DNA of 13,351 nucleotides, taken from Peptococcaceae bacterium. GTDB lineage: Bacteria > Bacillota > Desulfotomaculia > Desulfotomaculales > Desulfocucumaceae. Below are positions 6,066 through 13,270 of this stretch, in pieces. A program made the position numbers and the translations under genes. The stretch lies in contig JAAXTT010000029.1 of the NCBI GenBank assembly GCA_013336365.1, positions 1 to 13,351 on the forward strand. Reading direction: 5' to 3'. The notes under the pieces were generated by a model that did not search any database, was not told where the DNA came from, and saw only the letters and a list, made by a program, of their open reading frames with translations. Each line of letters opens with the position of its first letter. The stretch's first letter is position 1.

Positions 6066-8291
6066 ATGAATTTCTCCATAGACTTCTATAAATCAATAAT
6101 AAATAATATGCTTGATGCCTTTGCACTTCATGAAATTATTGTTGATGCTGACGAAAACCCGATTGATTATAAATACCTTGAGCTTAATAAATCCTTTGAA
6201 GCCTTTACCGGTTTAAAAAGAGAAATGACTGTCGGTAAGCTGGTAAGCCAGGTGATTCCGGAAATAGGACAGGATAATACTGACTGGATTGAAATATACG
6301 GGCGGGTTGCTCTTGAGGGAAAACCAATGACCTTTGAGAGCTATTCACAGATATTGGATAAATGGTACTTTGTAAATGCCTATTCTCCTAAAAAATACTA
6401 CTTTATTACCATTTTCCATGACATCAGTGATTTAAAACAGAAAGAGCTGATGCTTCAGGAAAAAAATGACGCCTTGACAAAAATATCTGAGGAATTGGCT
6501 GCCTCGGAGGAGGAACTAAGACAGCAGCTCTTTGAAATATCCGGTCATCAGGAAACACTTCTGGAATATAAGAGTAAATTACTGCATAATACCTATTTTG
6601 ATTCCTTGACCGGACTTCCCAATCGATCACTGCTTTACAAGGAAATTGCCGATATCTTAAATACACAGCAAGAAAATGAAAGTATTCTGTTTTTTCTGAT
6701 TGACCTGAATAATATGAAATATATCAATGACACTCTCGGTCACTTTGTAGGTGACGAAATTATTATCGGGCTTGGGGAAAGATTGAACTCAATAACTGAT
6801 TCCAATAGCCATCTTTACAGATTTGGTGGAGATGAATTTCTGATTATCAGAAATAAGGTTATCAGCCCTCAAGAAATAGAGGAATATGCCTCCAGAATAG
6901 CCCAGCTTTTTATGAAGCCCTTTGAGCTAATGGACAGTCAACTCCACGTAACAGTGAGCATAGGAGTTTCAATCTACCCGGAGCACAATAATAAATCTGA
7001 TGAATTATTAAAATTTGCCGATATTGCCATGCACCAGGCTAAAAACCTCGGTAAAAACGTGTATGCTATTTTTAATCAGGCAATGCATAATAAAGTACGA
7101 AACAGGATGGTTCTGGAGAAGCATCTTCATTCCGCCTTGGAAAATAATGAGCTCCAACTCCATTATCAGCCCCAGCTGGAAATTATGACTGGTAAAATTG
7201 TTGGCCTTGAGGCTTTATTGAGATGGCAAAGTCCTCAGCTGGGAAATATTTCCCCCTTAGAATTTATTCCCATAGCAGAGGATACTCATCTTATAATTTC
7301 AATCGGAGACTGGGTTCTTAGGAATTCTTGTTATTTTTTAAAGCAGTTGCATAACCAAGGCCACTCTGAGCTGGTTATCTCGGTAAATATCTCGGTCCTC
7401 CAATTATTGCAGGAAAACTTTGTCGAGCAGATTAAAACCATACTTGAATTCACCCAGTTAAAGCCGAGATACCTAGAACTGGAAATCACTGAATCAGTTA
7501 TTATGAAGTCCTATCAAAATATCCAGTCCAAACTTGTGGAATTAAAAGCAATGGGCGTAAAAATAGCTCTCGATGATTTTGGCAAGGGCTACTCTTCTCT
7601 GGGAGAGCTTAAGCTTCTGCCTATCACTACTTTAAAAATAGACCGTTCCTTTATCTCTGCCATACCTATGGATAAAATTAGCAAATCAATAGTCAGTATG
7701 GTTATAAAAATAGGTCGCTCCATGAACCTTAAAGTAATTGCTGAGGGTGTGGAAAACAAGGAACAACTAGATTTCCTTTATCAGCAAAAATGTCATCAAA
7801 TACAGGGTTACTATTTTAGCAAACCCCTGCCCGAAAAAAATGTTTGGCAAAAACTCCGAGAGAAAAACCACCTGATGACCCCCAGCTATGGGAAATTTAG
7901 CTGGAAGGATAAATACAATCTAAATATCACAGAAATTGACGATCAACATAAAGGTATTTTTGAAATTGGCAATCGCATTTCCAAAATGGTCTTTGCAGCC
8001 AACCTTAACTTCTCTATAGATGAAATAAAGGCTTTGCTTGAAGAGCTTAAAAATTACACTGAAGAGCACTTTCAAATGGAAGAGGCATTAATGAGAAAAA
8101 ATAAATATATATACTATAGGTCACATAAAAACATGCACCAGAATTTTGTTGACACTATCCTTGATTTTAACAAGGAACTTGTAGATTTGACGGATAAAAA
8201 GGTTTTACTTGCTCTGCTGGATACGGTATATCTTTGGATCACCCACCATATAATCCATGAGGATACAAAATTAAAAGGCGTAATCAAATAA
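6066..8291 (+). CDS. PAS-GGDEF-EAL cyclic-di-GMP enzyme with C-terminal hemerythrin domain
   Basis: This is a 741-residue cytoplasmic protein for making and/or breaking down cyclic-di-GMP. Domains in order: PAS-like sensor (about 8-122); coiled coil (about 123-172); GGDEF domain (about 175-338) with D213, N221, D230 and the intact GGDEF at 254-258; EAL domain (about 350-600); and a hemerythrin domain (about 612-738). The RxxD product-inhibition site expected at 245-248 is absent (DSNS). The EAL domain has E382, N441, E473, D503-D504, K524, E560 and Q580-G581, so it looks catalytically complete. The hemerythrin part has all di-iron ligands: H628, H668/E672, H687/H691, and H728/D733. It could bind oxygen or sense redox or nitric oxide. 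The start follows AGGTAGGA. No membrane segment is seen. The next gene is 56 bases away. Confidence 0.93.
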   Translation: MNFSIDFYKSIINNMLDAFALHEIIVDADENPIDYKYLELNKSFEAFTGLKREMTVGKLVSQVIPEIGQDNTDWIEIYGRVALEGKPMTFESYSQILDKWYFVNAYSPKKYYFITIFHDISDLKQKELMLQEKNDALTKISEELAASEEELRQQLFEISGHQETLLEYKSKLLHNTYFDSLTGLPNRSLLYKEIADILNTQQENESILFFLIDLNNMKYINDTLGHFVGDEIIIGLGERLNSITDSNSHLYRFGGDEFLIIRNKVISPQEIEEYASRIAQLFMKPFELMDSQLHVTVSIGVSIYPEHNNKSDELLKFADIAMHQAKNLGKNVYAIFNQAMHNKVRNRMVLEKHLHSALENNELQLHYQPQLEIMTGKIVGLEALLRWQSPQLGNISPLEFIPIAEDTHLIISIGDWVLRNSCYFLKQLHNQGHSELVISVNISVLQLLQENFVEQIKTILEFTQLKPRYLELEITESVIMKSYQNIQSKLVELKAMGVKIALDDFGKGYSSLGELKLLPITTLKIDRSFISAIPMDKISKSIVSMVIKIGRSMNLKVIAEGVENKEQLDFLYQQKCHQIQGYYFSKPLPEKNVWQKLREKNHLMTPSYGKFSWKDKYNLNITEIDDQHKGIFEIGNRISKMVFAANLNFSIDEIKALLEELKNYTEEHFQMEEALMRKNKYIYYRSHKNMHQNFVDTILDFNKELVDLTDKKVLLALLDTVYLWITHHIIHEDTKLKGVIK

Positions 8292-8347
8292 ACAACCTGA
8301 ATCCTAGTTAATATTAAATCTGATTGCAATTAGGGAGATGACAAAAT

Positions 8348-9586
8348 ATGAGCGCACTTACTGACTTTCTTCTGGGAATACCCCTATTAAATAATCTTGG
8401 TCCTGTAACTATTACAAAGCTTTCAGAAGAATTGGGAACTCTTAAATTTGTAAAAGGCACAACTATCCTGGAACAGGGAGATGACTGTAGCCGCTTATTT
8501 ATTGTAGCCTCAGGCAAACTTGAATATTATAAAAAACTGGATGAGGACACTCTGGTTGTCATGCAAACAATAAGTCCCGGAGAAATTTTTGGAGAGGATT
8601 TTTTTCTTTCCGGAATTCCATCCGGCGGATATTTAAGAGCTGTCACCAATTCTGCCGTAGTAACCATTGAAAGGGCAACTCTGGACTCTGTACTAAAGGA
8701 AAATAATGTTTTCTTCCGTAACTATATCGGCCTGTTAAATAAAAAACTCTCGGATAATTCAGATAGAATTGAAACCTTGTTAAGCATACTTAATTCTGTG
8801 GACCTAAATATACCCGAACCCTTCATGGTAAAAAAAATCAGTCAGCTTATTGCTGAAAGCAAAGCTCCAGCCAAAACAGAATCAGAATCAACTAGCACGC
8901 CTGAGGAAAATAGCGAGGAAATTTTCTATCAAAAGGAAATATCCTGTCCCCTTTGTTGTCAAAAATATCAGACCTTTAAGGCACGTCATAAATACACTAT
9001 CGTAGACCGTACCGACCAAGATTCCTGTCCATATTACAAGGTTATCAACCCGATGTTTTATGAAATAAACACCTGTCCCCAGTGTGGCTATTCCTTTAAT
9101 ACTGCTACTGCCAACCAAGTCAAGTCTGAAATCAAGGATTCTCTGTCAAAAACCATCTCTCAGCTTTTCAAGGGAGAGAATTACTGTGAGCTAAGAAGCT
9201 TGGATGATGCTATTAAAGCCTTCCAGCTGGCAATTAAATGTCAATGGCAAATGGGTGCAACCAACTATGCTTTGGGAAGATTATTTTTGAAGCTGGGCTG
9301 GCTATACCGCTATAAAGAGGATTTTGCTGAGGAAAACGAACAAATGAAAAAGGCACTGCACCACCTGTCAAAGTATTATGATGAGTCAGAAATAGACGAT
9401 CCAAAGGACGAAATGAATGTTATGTATTTGATTGGGCAAATTCATCTTAACTTAGAGGATAAAGCCGGAGGACTTCACTGGTTTGTAAAAATAACCCAGC
9501 ACAAGGAAAGAAAGAAATATCCCTATTTGGTAAACAGATCAAGTGAAATATGGCATGAAATAAGGCAGGAGCTTAAACAACAATAA
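8348..9586 (+). CDS. Cyclic-nucleotide-binding-like domain fused to DUF2225
   Basis: The 412-residue cytoplasmic protein has a CRP-type cyclic-nucleotide-binding fold at about 10-125 (GEIFGEDFFLSG at 78-89), a helical stretch and a polar Ser/Glu/Thr linker (about 172-192). A DUF2225 region follows, with a zinc-ribbon-like part whose cysteines are C200, C203, C204, C227, C243 and C246 (CPLC and CPQCGY motifs, with INPMFYEI between) and TPR-like helices at about 265-405. There is no DNA-binding domain at the C-terminus, so it is not a CRP/FNR regulator. The Arg-Ala pair that normally holds the nucleotide phosphate is replaced by Ser-Gly-Gly (92-94), so cAMP binding is doubtful. Function is unknown; a signalling or scaffolding role is inferred. 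It probably shares a transcript with the upstream gene, as no terminator lies between them. Confidence 0.85.
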   Translation: MSALTDFLLGIPLLNNLGPVTITKLSEELGTLKFVKGTTILEQGDDCSRLFIVASGKLEYYKKLDEDTLVVMQTISPGEIFGEDFFLSGIPSGGYLRAVTNSAVVTIERATLDSVLKENNVFFRNYIGLLNKKLSDNSDRIETLLSILNSVDLNIPEPFMVKKISQLIAESKAPAKTESESTSTPEENSEEIFYQKEISCPLCCQKYQTFKARHKYTIVDRTDQDSCPYYKVINPMFYEINTCPQCGYSFNTATANQVKSEIKDSLSKTISQLFKGENYCELRSLDDAIKAFQLAIKCQWQMGATNYALGRLFLKLGWLYRYKEDFAEENEQMKKALHHLSKYYDESEIDDPKDEMNVMYLIGQIHLNLEDKAGGLHWFVKITQHKERKKYPYLVNRSSEIWHEIRQELKQQ

Positions 9587-9611
9587 TTGACTTTCTGTAG
9601 CCTTGTATTGA

Positions 9612-9656
9612 AAAGTAAGGATGTGCTTGTCATTACAGAAAGCACATCCTTACTTT
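9612..9656. terminator. Bidirectional hairpin terminator between convergent genes
   Basis: A perfect 17-base-pair inverted repeat (left arm 9612-9628, right arm 9640-9656) encloses an 11-base loop. The left arm is A-rich at its outer end and the right arm ends in CTTT, so both strands get a short U tract after the stem (TTTT on the minus strand; TTTGTTAATATTT, an imperfect tract, on the plus strand). It lies 25 bases after the stop of the DUF2225 gene and 23 bases after the stop of sodA on the other strand, so it can serve both. Confidence 0.88.
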
Positions 9657-9679
9657 GTTAATATTTGTAAACTATTCTG

Positions 9680-10282
9680 TTATTTTATCTTGGAAAATCT
9701 TCTGTTTACATCCTCCCAGTTGACCAAATTCCACCAGGCATCTACAAAGGCCGCTCTTTTATTTTGATATTTTAGGTAATAAGCATGCTCCCAAACATCT
9801 AGAGCCAGCAAGGGAATAACTCCCCATTGAGTAAGATTTTGATGTTTTTCTGCAGTTAATATTTCCAGTTTGCCGAAATCAGGACTCCAACAAAGAATTG
9901 CCCAGCCCGAACCCTCAACTGCTACAGCTGCAGCTGAAAGCTGTTTTTTAAAGATTTCAAAGCTGCCGAAATCTTTGTCGATAGCCTGTCCTATTGCCCC
10001 GGTTGCAATTCCTCCCCCACCAGGCTTCATGTTTTCCCAAAACATAGTGTGGAGCAAATGTCCTGAACCATGAAAGGCCAGCTCTCTTTCCCAGTGCTTT
10101 ATCAAAGAATAGTCGCCTTTTTCCCGAGCCTCAGCAATTTTTGCCTCAGCATTATTTAACCCGTCAACATAAGCCTTGTGATGAGCATCATGATGGAGAC
10201 GAACTGTTTCCTGATCATAGTATGGTTCTAGTGCATCATAAGAATATGGTAGATTTGGCAGTTCATGTTTTACCATTTCCAT
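9680..10282 (-). CDS. sodA: Fe/Mn-family superoxide dismutase
   Basis: This enzyme converts superoxide to oxygen and hydrogen peroxide in the cytoplasm. It has 200 residues from ATG 10282, the usual length. The metal ligands are present: H30 in RLHHDAHHKAYV, H78 in GHLLHTMFW, and D162 and H166 in DVWEHAYYLKYQN. The outer-sphere glutamine appears at Q148 in the C-terminal domain, and Gly occupies the alternative N-terminal position (GSGHLLH). This pattern is typical of Mn or cambialistic enzymes, so the metal is a prediction. ATG 10276 is an equally possible start, as purine-rich GAGAAGAGAG precedes both. It is the second gene after rubredoxin, with a 27-base gap, and ends at the shared terminator. 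Confidence 0.96.
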   Translation of the reverse strand: MEMVKHELPNLPYSYDALEPYYDQETVRLHHDAHHKAYVDGLNNAEAKIAEAREKGDYSLIKHWERELAFHGSGHLLHTMFWENMKPGGGGIATGAIGQAIDKDFGSFEIFKKQLSAAAVAVEGSGWAILCWSPDFGKLEILTAEKHQNLTQWGVIPLLALDVWEHAYYLKYQNKRAAFVDAWWNLVNWEDVNRRFSKIK

Positions 10283-10309
10283 CAACTCTCTTCTCAATTA
10301 TAGTTATTT

Positions 10310-10462
10310 TTATTCTTTTTCAAATTGATCCTTGCCTGCTCCACAAAGGGGACATACCCAATCCTCGGGAATTTCCTCAAAGGGGGTCCCCGGCGCTACT
10401 GAATCAGCACCCTCAGCAGGATCATATACATACCCGCATACAACACAAACCCATCTTTCCAT
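10310..10462 (-). CDS. Rubredoxin
   Basis: This is a 50-residue one-electron carrier with a single Fe(SCys)4 centre. Cysteines lie at C6-V-V-C9-GY and C37-P-L-C40-GA, the exact rubredoxin pair, with conserved aromatic residues W4, Y11, Y13, W35 and F47 and a DWVCPLCGAGKDQF end. It is too short for a usual ORF cutoff but the match is complete. The ATG at 10462-10460 follows AGGAGG by 8 bases. It is the first gene of a probable two-gene operon with superoxide dismutase. In anaerobes rubredoxin typically feeds electrons to superoxide reductase, rubrerythrin or flavodiiron proteins, none of which is in the window. Confidence 0.96.
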   Translation of the reverse strand: MERWVCVVCGYVYDPAEGADSVAPGTPFEEIPEDWVCPLCGAGKDQFEKE

Positions 10463-10523
10463 TTTAATATCCTCCTTTATTTTCCGGTTTATTTATTATA
10501 TCTGCAAAAATACACCTAAGTAT

Positions 10524-10551
10524 ATTATATCCGGCAAAGATGCTTTGGGAA
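10524..10551 (-). promoter_or_regulatory. Candidate promoter for rubredoxin-sodA
   Basis: On the minus strand TTCCCA (10551-10546), 16 bases, then a perfect TATAAT (10529-10524). The -35 part matches only 4/6. Transcription would start near 10517, leaving a 55-base leader. A second TATAAT near 10500 has no matching -35. Confidence 0.3.
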
Positions 10552-10573
10552 TGAGTTTGAGCTTAAATTTTTC

Positions 10574-10601
10574 TTAATAATAAAGGGAAATATTATATAA
10601 T
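10574..10601 (+). promoter_or_regulatory. Candidate promoter for the sufC-sufB pair
   Basis: TTAATA (10574-10579), 16 bases, then a perfect TATAAT (10596-10601). The region is so AT-rich that a chance match is quite possible. Transcription would start near 10608, giving a leader of about 135 bases in which I recognise no riboswitch. Confidence 0.25.
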
Positions 10602-10730
10602 TTAATAAAAAGTAGGCTTTTGGGTTAATTTGGTTTAATATAGAGAATAATATATCACTGAATGACCCTGTCTTCAACAAGAAGTAATATTTTTGCTAGG
10701 CATTTTCATCTTAATCAACATCAACTGATA

Positions 10731-10735
10731 AGGAG
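10731..10735 (+). promoter_or_regulatory. Ribosome binding site deciding the sufC TTG start
   Basis: AGGAG at 10731-10735 overlaps the upstream GTG at 10735, so that codon is unlikely to start translation. It lies 8 bases before TTG 10744. Confidence 0.65.
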
Positions 10736-10743
10736 TGTTAGCT

Positions 10744-11487
10744 TTGCTGGAGCTGCGCAATATTTCTTTTACTGTTCAAACGGAAGAATCTGAGCCCTTT
10801 GATGTCTTAAGCAATATAAACTTAAAGCTGGAGGATAACCTGTCTTATGTTTTCACCGGCCCCAATGGGGGTGGCAAATCCTCCCTGGCTAAAATAATAA
10901 TGGGCATATATCAACCCACCTCGGGAAGTATTTTCTTAGAAGGGGAAGACATCACTAACCTCAATATTACCGAGAGGGCAAAAAGAGGCATTGGCTATGC
11001 CTTCCAACAGCCTCCTAGATTCAAGGGAATAACCGTCTCTGAGCTGTTGAGTATATCCTCTGGAAGCAGCTATTCTATGAAGGAATGCTCTAATCTTTAC
11101 AAGGTAGGGCTTTGCCCTCAGGATTACCTGAAGAGAGAAATGAATTCCAGCCTTTCTGGCGGCGAAATGAAAAGAATAGAGATAGCCACTCTTTTGGCCA
11201 GAAAATTAAAGTTTGCTATTTTTGATGAGCCTGAGGCGGGAATTGATTTGTGGAGCTTCGGCAAACTGACTGAGACCTTTGAGAATATTAAGGAAAAGCA
11301 TGACACCACCTTAGTTATCATCTCTCATCAAGAAAGAATTTTGAATCTGGCTGATGAAATTATTCTTATTGCTGACGGGAAAATTCAGCGCACAGGGCCC
11401 AAAAGTGAGCTATTGCCTTCCCTTCTGAATAATCCGGACTGCTCATGTAACTATAATTGTCAGGAGAGGTCTGAAAATCATGCTTAA
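10744..11487 (+). CDS. sufC: Minimal SUF/SMS iron-sulfur assembly ATPase (SufC-like)
   Basis: This is the cytoplasmic ABC-type ATPase of the SufC family, which drives iron-sulfur cluster assembly on its SufB partner. With the TTG start it has 247 residues and the full set of motifs: Walker A GPNGGGKS (39-46), Q-loop Q88-Q89, signature LSGGE (137-141), Walker B and catalytic glutamate in FAIFDEPEAG (157-166) and the switch histidine H195 in ISHQE. There is no membrane-spanning part, which fits SufC and excludes a transporter permease. The C-terminus carries a Cys cluster (C233, C235, C239). It overlaps the following scaffold gene by 8 bases. The pair without sufS, sufU or sufD resembles the two-gene SMS type known from archaea and anaerobic bacteria. 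Confidence 0.92.
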   Translation: MLELRNISFTVQTEESEPFDVLSNINLKLEDNLSYVFTGPNGGGKSSLAKIIMGIYQPTSGSIFLEGEDITNLNITERAKRGIGYAFQQPPRFKGITVSELLSISSGSSYSMKECSNLYKVGLCPQDYLKREMNSSLSGGEMKRIEIATLLARKLKFAIFDEPEAGIDLWSFGKLTETFENIKEKHDTTLVIISHQERILNLADEIILIADGKIQRTGPKSELLPSLLNNPDCSCNYNCQERSENHA

Positions 11488-12400
11488 TAATATTGACAAG
11501 GAAATCCTAAACCGGGTAGCCGATATGACCCATATTCCTGAAGGTGCATATAATATCAGAAAAAATGGCGCGGGAATAATGAGAAACACCACTCCTAATA
11601 TCGATATCAGAACAAAGGAAGATAAACCCGGCATAGATATTATTGTAAAGCCCTTTACCAAGGGTGAAACTGTTCATATACCCGTATTGTTAACCAATCA
11701 AGGCCTTGAGGATTTGGTTTATAACACCTTTGAAATCGGAGAAGGCTCCGATGTTCTTGTGGTAGCAGGCTGCGGCATTCATAATCCCGGTGAGGAGACC
11801 AGTCAGCATGATGGCATCCATACCTTTTTTGTCAGGAAAAATGCCCGGATGAAATATGTGGAAAAGCACTATGCCTCCGGTTCGGGAAAAGGCAAAAAAA
11901 TATTAAATCCTAAAACAATCATTGAGATTGAAGAGGGTGGCTATGCTGAAATCGAAACTGTTCAAATAAAAGGGGTAGACTATTCGAAACGGGATACTGA
12001 GGTTCGTGTCGGTAAGAATGCTCACCTTTTAATCACTGAACGGCTTATGACTGACGGCGATCAGTATGCTGAGTCCATCGTAATTGTAGACCTTGTGGGG
12101 GTAGATTCCTCAGTTCAAATTATCTCCAGGTCGGTGGCCAAGGATCACTCCGAGCAAATATTCTATCCAAGAGTGAATGGACATGAAAGATGCAAGGGTC
12201 ATGTCCAGTGCGATGCTATTATCATGAATAATGCAAGGGTGAGAGCTATTCCTGAAATAGCTGCCTATAATGCAGATGCAGAGTTGGTCCATGAAGCTGC
12301 AATCGGAAAAATCGCCGGAGAAGCATTAATAAAGCTAATGACCTTAGGTCTGTCCCAAGAGGAATCTGAAGAAGCTATTTTAAAAGGTTTTCTTCGTTAA
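11480..12400 (+). CDS. sufB: Minimal SUF/SMS scaffold protein (short SufB/SufD family)
   Basis: This scaffold protein, on which iron-sulfur clusters are built, forms a complex with the ATPase encoded just upstream. At 306 residues it is much shorter than typical SufB (about 470) and lacks a long N-terminal extension, as in minimal SUF-like (SMS) systems. The middle is a repetitive beta-helix (about 60-230). The C-terminal core region is well kept: C244 in VQCDAIIM, at the place of the SufB cluster-assembly cysteine, then IPEIAAYNADAELVHEA with H271, then GKIAGEALIKLMTLGLSQEE. The ATG overlaps the sufC stop by 8 bases, with AGGAGAGG upstream. The gene meets the response regulator tail-to-tail with a 4-base overlap of the stop codons. 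Confidence 0.9.
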   Translation: MLNNIDKEILNRVADMTHIPEGAYNIRKNGAGIMRNTTPNIDIRTKEDKPGIDIIVKPFTKGETVHIPVLLTNQGLEDLVYNTFEIGEGSDVLVVAGCGIHNPGEETSQHDGIHTFFVRKNARMKYVEKHYASGSGKGKKILNPKTIIEIEEGGYAEIETVQIKGVDYSKRDTEVRVGKNAHLLITERLMTDGDQYAESIVIVDLVGVDSSVQIISRSVAKDHSEQIFYPRVNGHERCKGHVQCDAIIMNNARVRAIPEIAAYNADAELVHEAAIGKIAGEALIKLMTLGLSQEESEEAILKGFLR

Positions 12401-13080
12401 TCTACCACAAATTTGTAACCAATTCCCCAAACTGTTTTTATATACTTAGGCTGAGAGGGATCCTCCTCTATCTTCTCTCTCAGTCGTCTTATATGCACCA
12501 TAACAGTATTTTCATCCCCAAAATAGGTGCTTTGCCATACAAGGGCCAAGATTTGAAGCTTGGTAAAGACCTGTTCCGGCCTTGACGCCAACACCCAAAG
12601 CAAATCGAACTCCTTTGGAGTCAGTTCGATTTTTTCACCTTCAATTTTTACCATATGGTTATCTTTACATATTTCCAAATTGCCGGCAGATATTGTCTCA
12701 GCTTCACTATCACTTTTATTTTCTGTTCGTCTTAAAACTGCCTTTATCCTAAGGGTAAGCTCCATCGGGCTGAAGGGCTTTATTTGATAATCATCTACTC
12801 CCATCCTCAAGCCCGTTATTATATCTACCTCGCTGTCTTTTGAGGTAAGAATAATTACCGGTATCCCTGAGATTGTCCTTAATCTTTGAAAGGTTTCATA
12901 GCCGTCAATACCGGGCATCACTATATCCAGCAAAACCAAATCAAAGGACTCTCTTTCAATCTTCTCAAGAGCTTCCAAACCATTACTGACTGAAACAAAA
13001 TCGATTCCTTCATTAACCAATGAATGCTCCAAAATTTTGATAATATTCGGATCATCATCAACCATCAAAATCCTTGGCAC
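12397..13080 (-). CDS. OmpR/PhoB-family response regulator
   Basis: This is a 227-residue DNA-binding response regulator. The receiver domain (about 1-115) has acidic residues D8-D10, phospho-acceptor D52 in LLDIVMPGIDG, T79 and K101 in IKPF. The winged-helix output domain (about 128-226) has LTPKEFDLLWVL and NTVMVHIRRLREKIEEDP (recognition helix) and ends with TVWGIGYKF, diagnostic of the OmpR/PhoB family. The start is GTG 13080-13078, 8 bases after AGAGAGG. No sensor kinase lies next to it on this strand, so its partner is unknown; the divergent truncated gene at 13271 could encode a membrane sensor, but this is a guess. The target genes cannot be read from sequence. Confidence 0.93.
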   Translation of the reverse strand: MPRILMVDDDPNIIKILEHSLVNEGIDFVSVSNGLEALEKIERESFDLVLLDIVMPGIDGYETFQRLRTISGIPVIILTSKDSEVDIITGLRMGVDDYQIKPFSPMELTLRIKAVLRRTENKSDSEAETISAGNLEICKDNHMVKIEGEKIELTPKEFDLLWVLASRPEQVFTKLQILALVWQSTYFGDENTVMVHIRRLREKIEEDPSQPKYIKTVWGIGYKFVVD

Positions 13081-13191
13081 AATAGTTACCTCTCTTTGAA
13101 AACTCTGCTTACCAGCTTATTGTAATAATTATCTGTCGCTTTTAATAATCCTGCCTAAATTATCTTTACCCGCCATATTATTTAGATTTTA

Positions 13192-13220
13192 TTGCCTATA
13201 TATAAAATTAATGCTAGGAT
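13192..13220 (+). promoter_or_regulatory. Candidate sigma-A promoter of the right-edge gene
   Basis: TTGCCT (13192-13197), 17 bases, then TAGGAT (13215-13220), with an extended TG at 13212-13213. Matches are 4/6 each, helped by the extended -10 and ideal spacing. It would start RNA near 13227, about 40 bases before the ribosome binding site of the next gene. Confidence 0.4.
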
Positions 13221-13270
13221 AAAACCAGTATACGTTTTTTATTCAATTAGTTTACCTAACTTGTTCGGAG

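Larger units (their letters stand above)
10477..10730. other. AT-rich divergent intergenic region (rubredoxin / sufC)
   Basis: About 250 bases very rich in A and T lie between two divergent operons. I see candidate promoters facing each way (listed separately) and two copies of GATATAAT on the minus strand (near 10530 and 10502). There is no coding frame of note, no RNA gene, and no clear Fur, PerR or Rex box. Confidence 0.5.

Noticed and set aside
8348..8750. CRP/FNR transcription regulator as a reading of the 8348 gene
   Set aside because: The sensor domain is CRP-like but no helix-turn-helix follows; the rest is DUF2225 with six cysteines and helical repeats.
10477..10730. Fur or PerR operator before rubredoxin or sufC
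   Set aside because: AT-rich near-palindromes exist but none fits the known consensus boxes well enough to claim.
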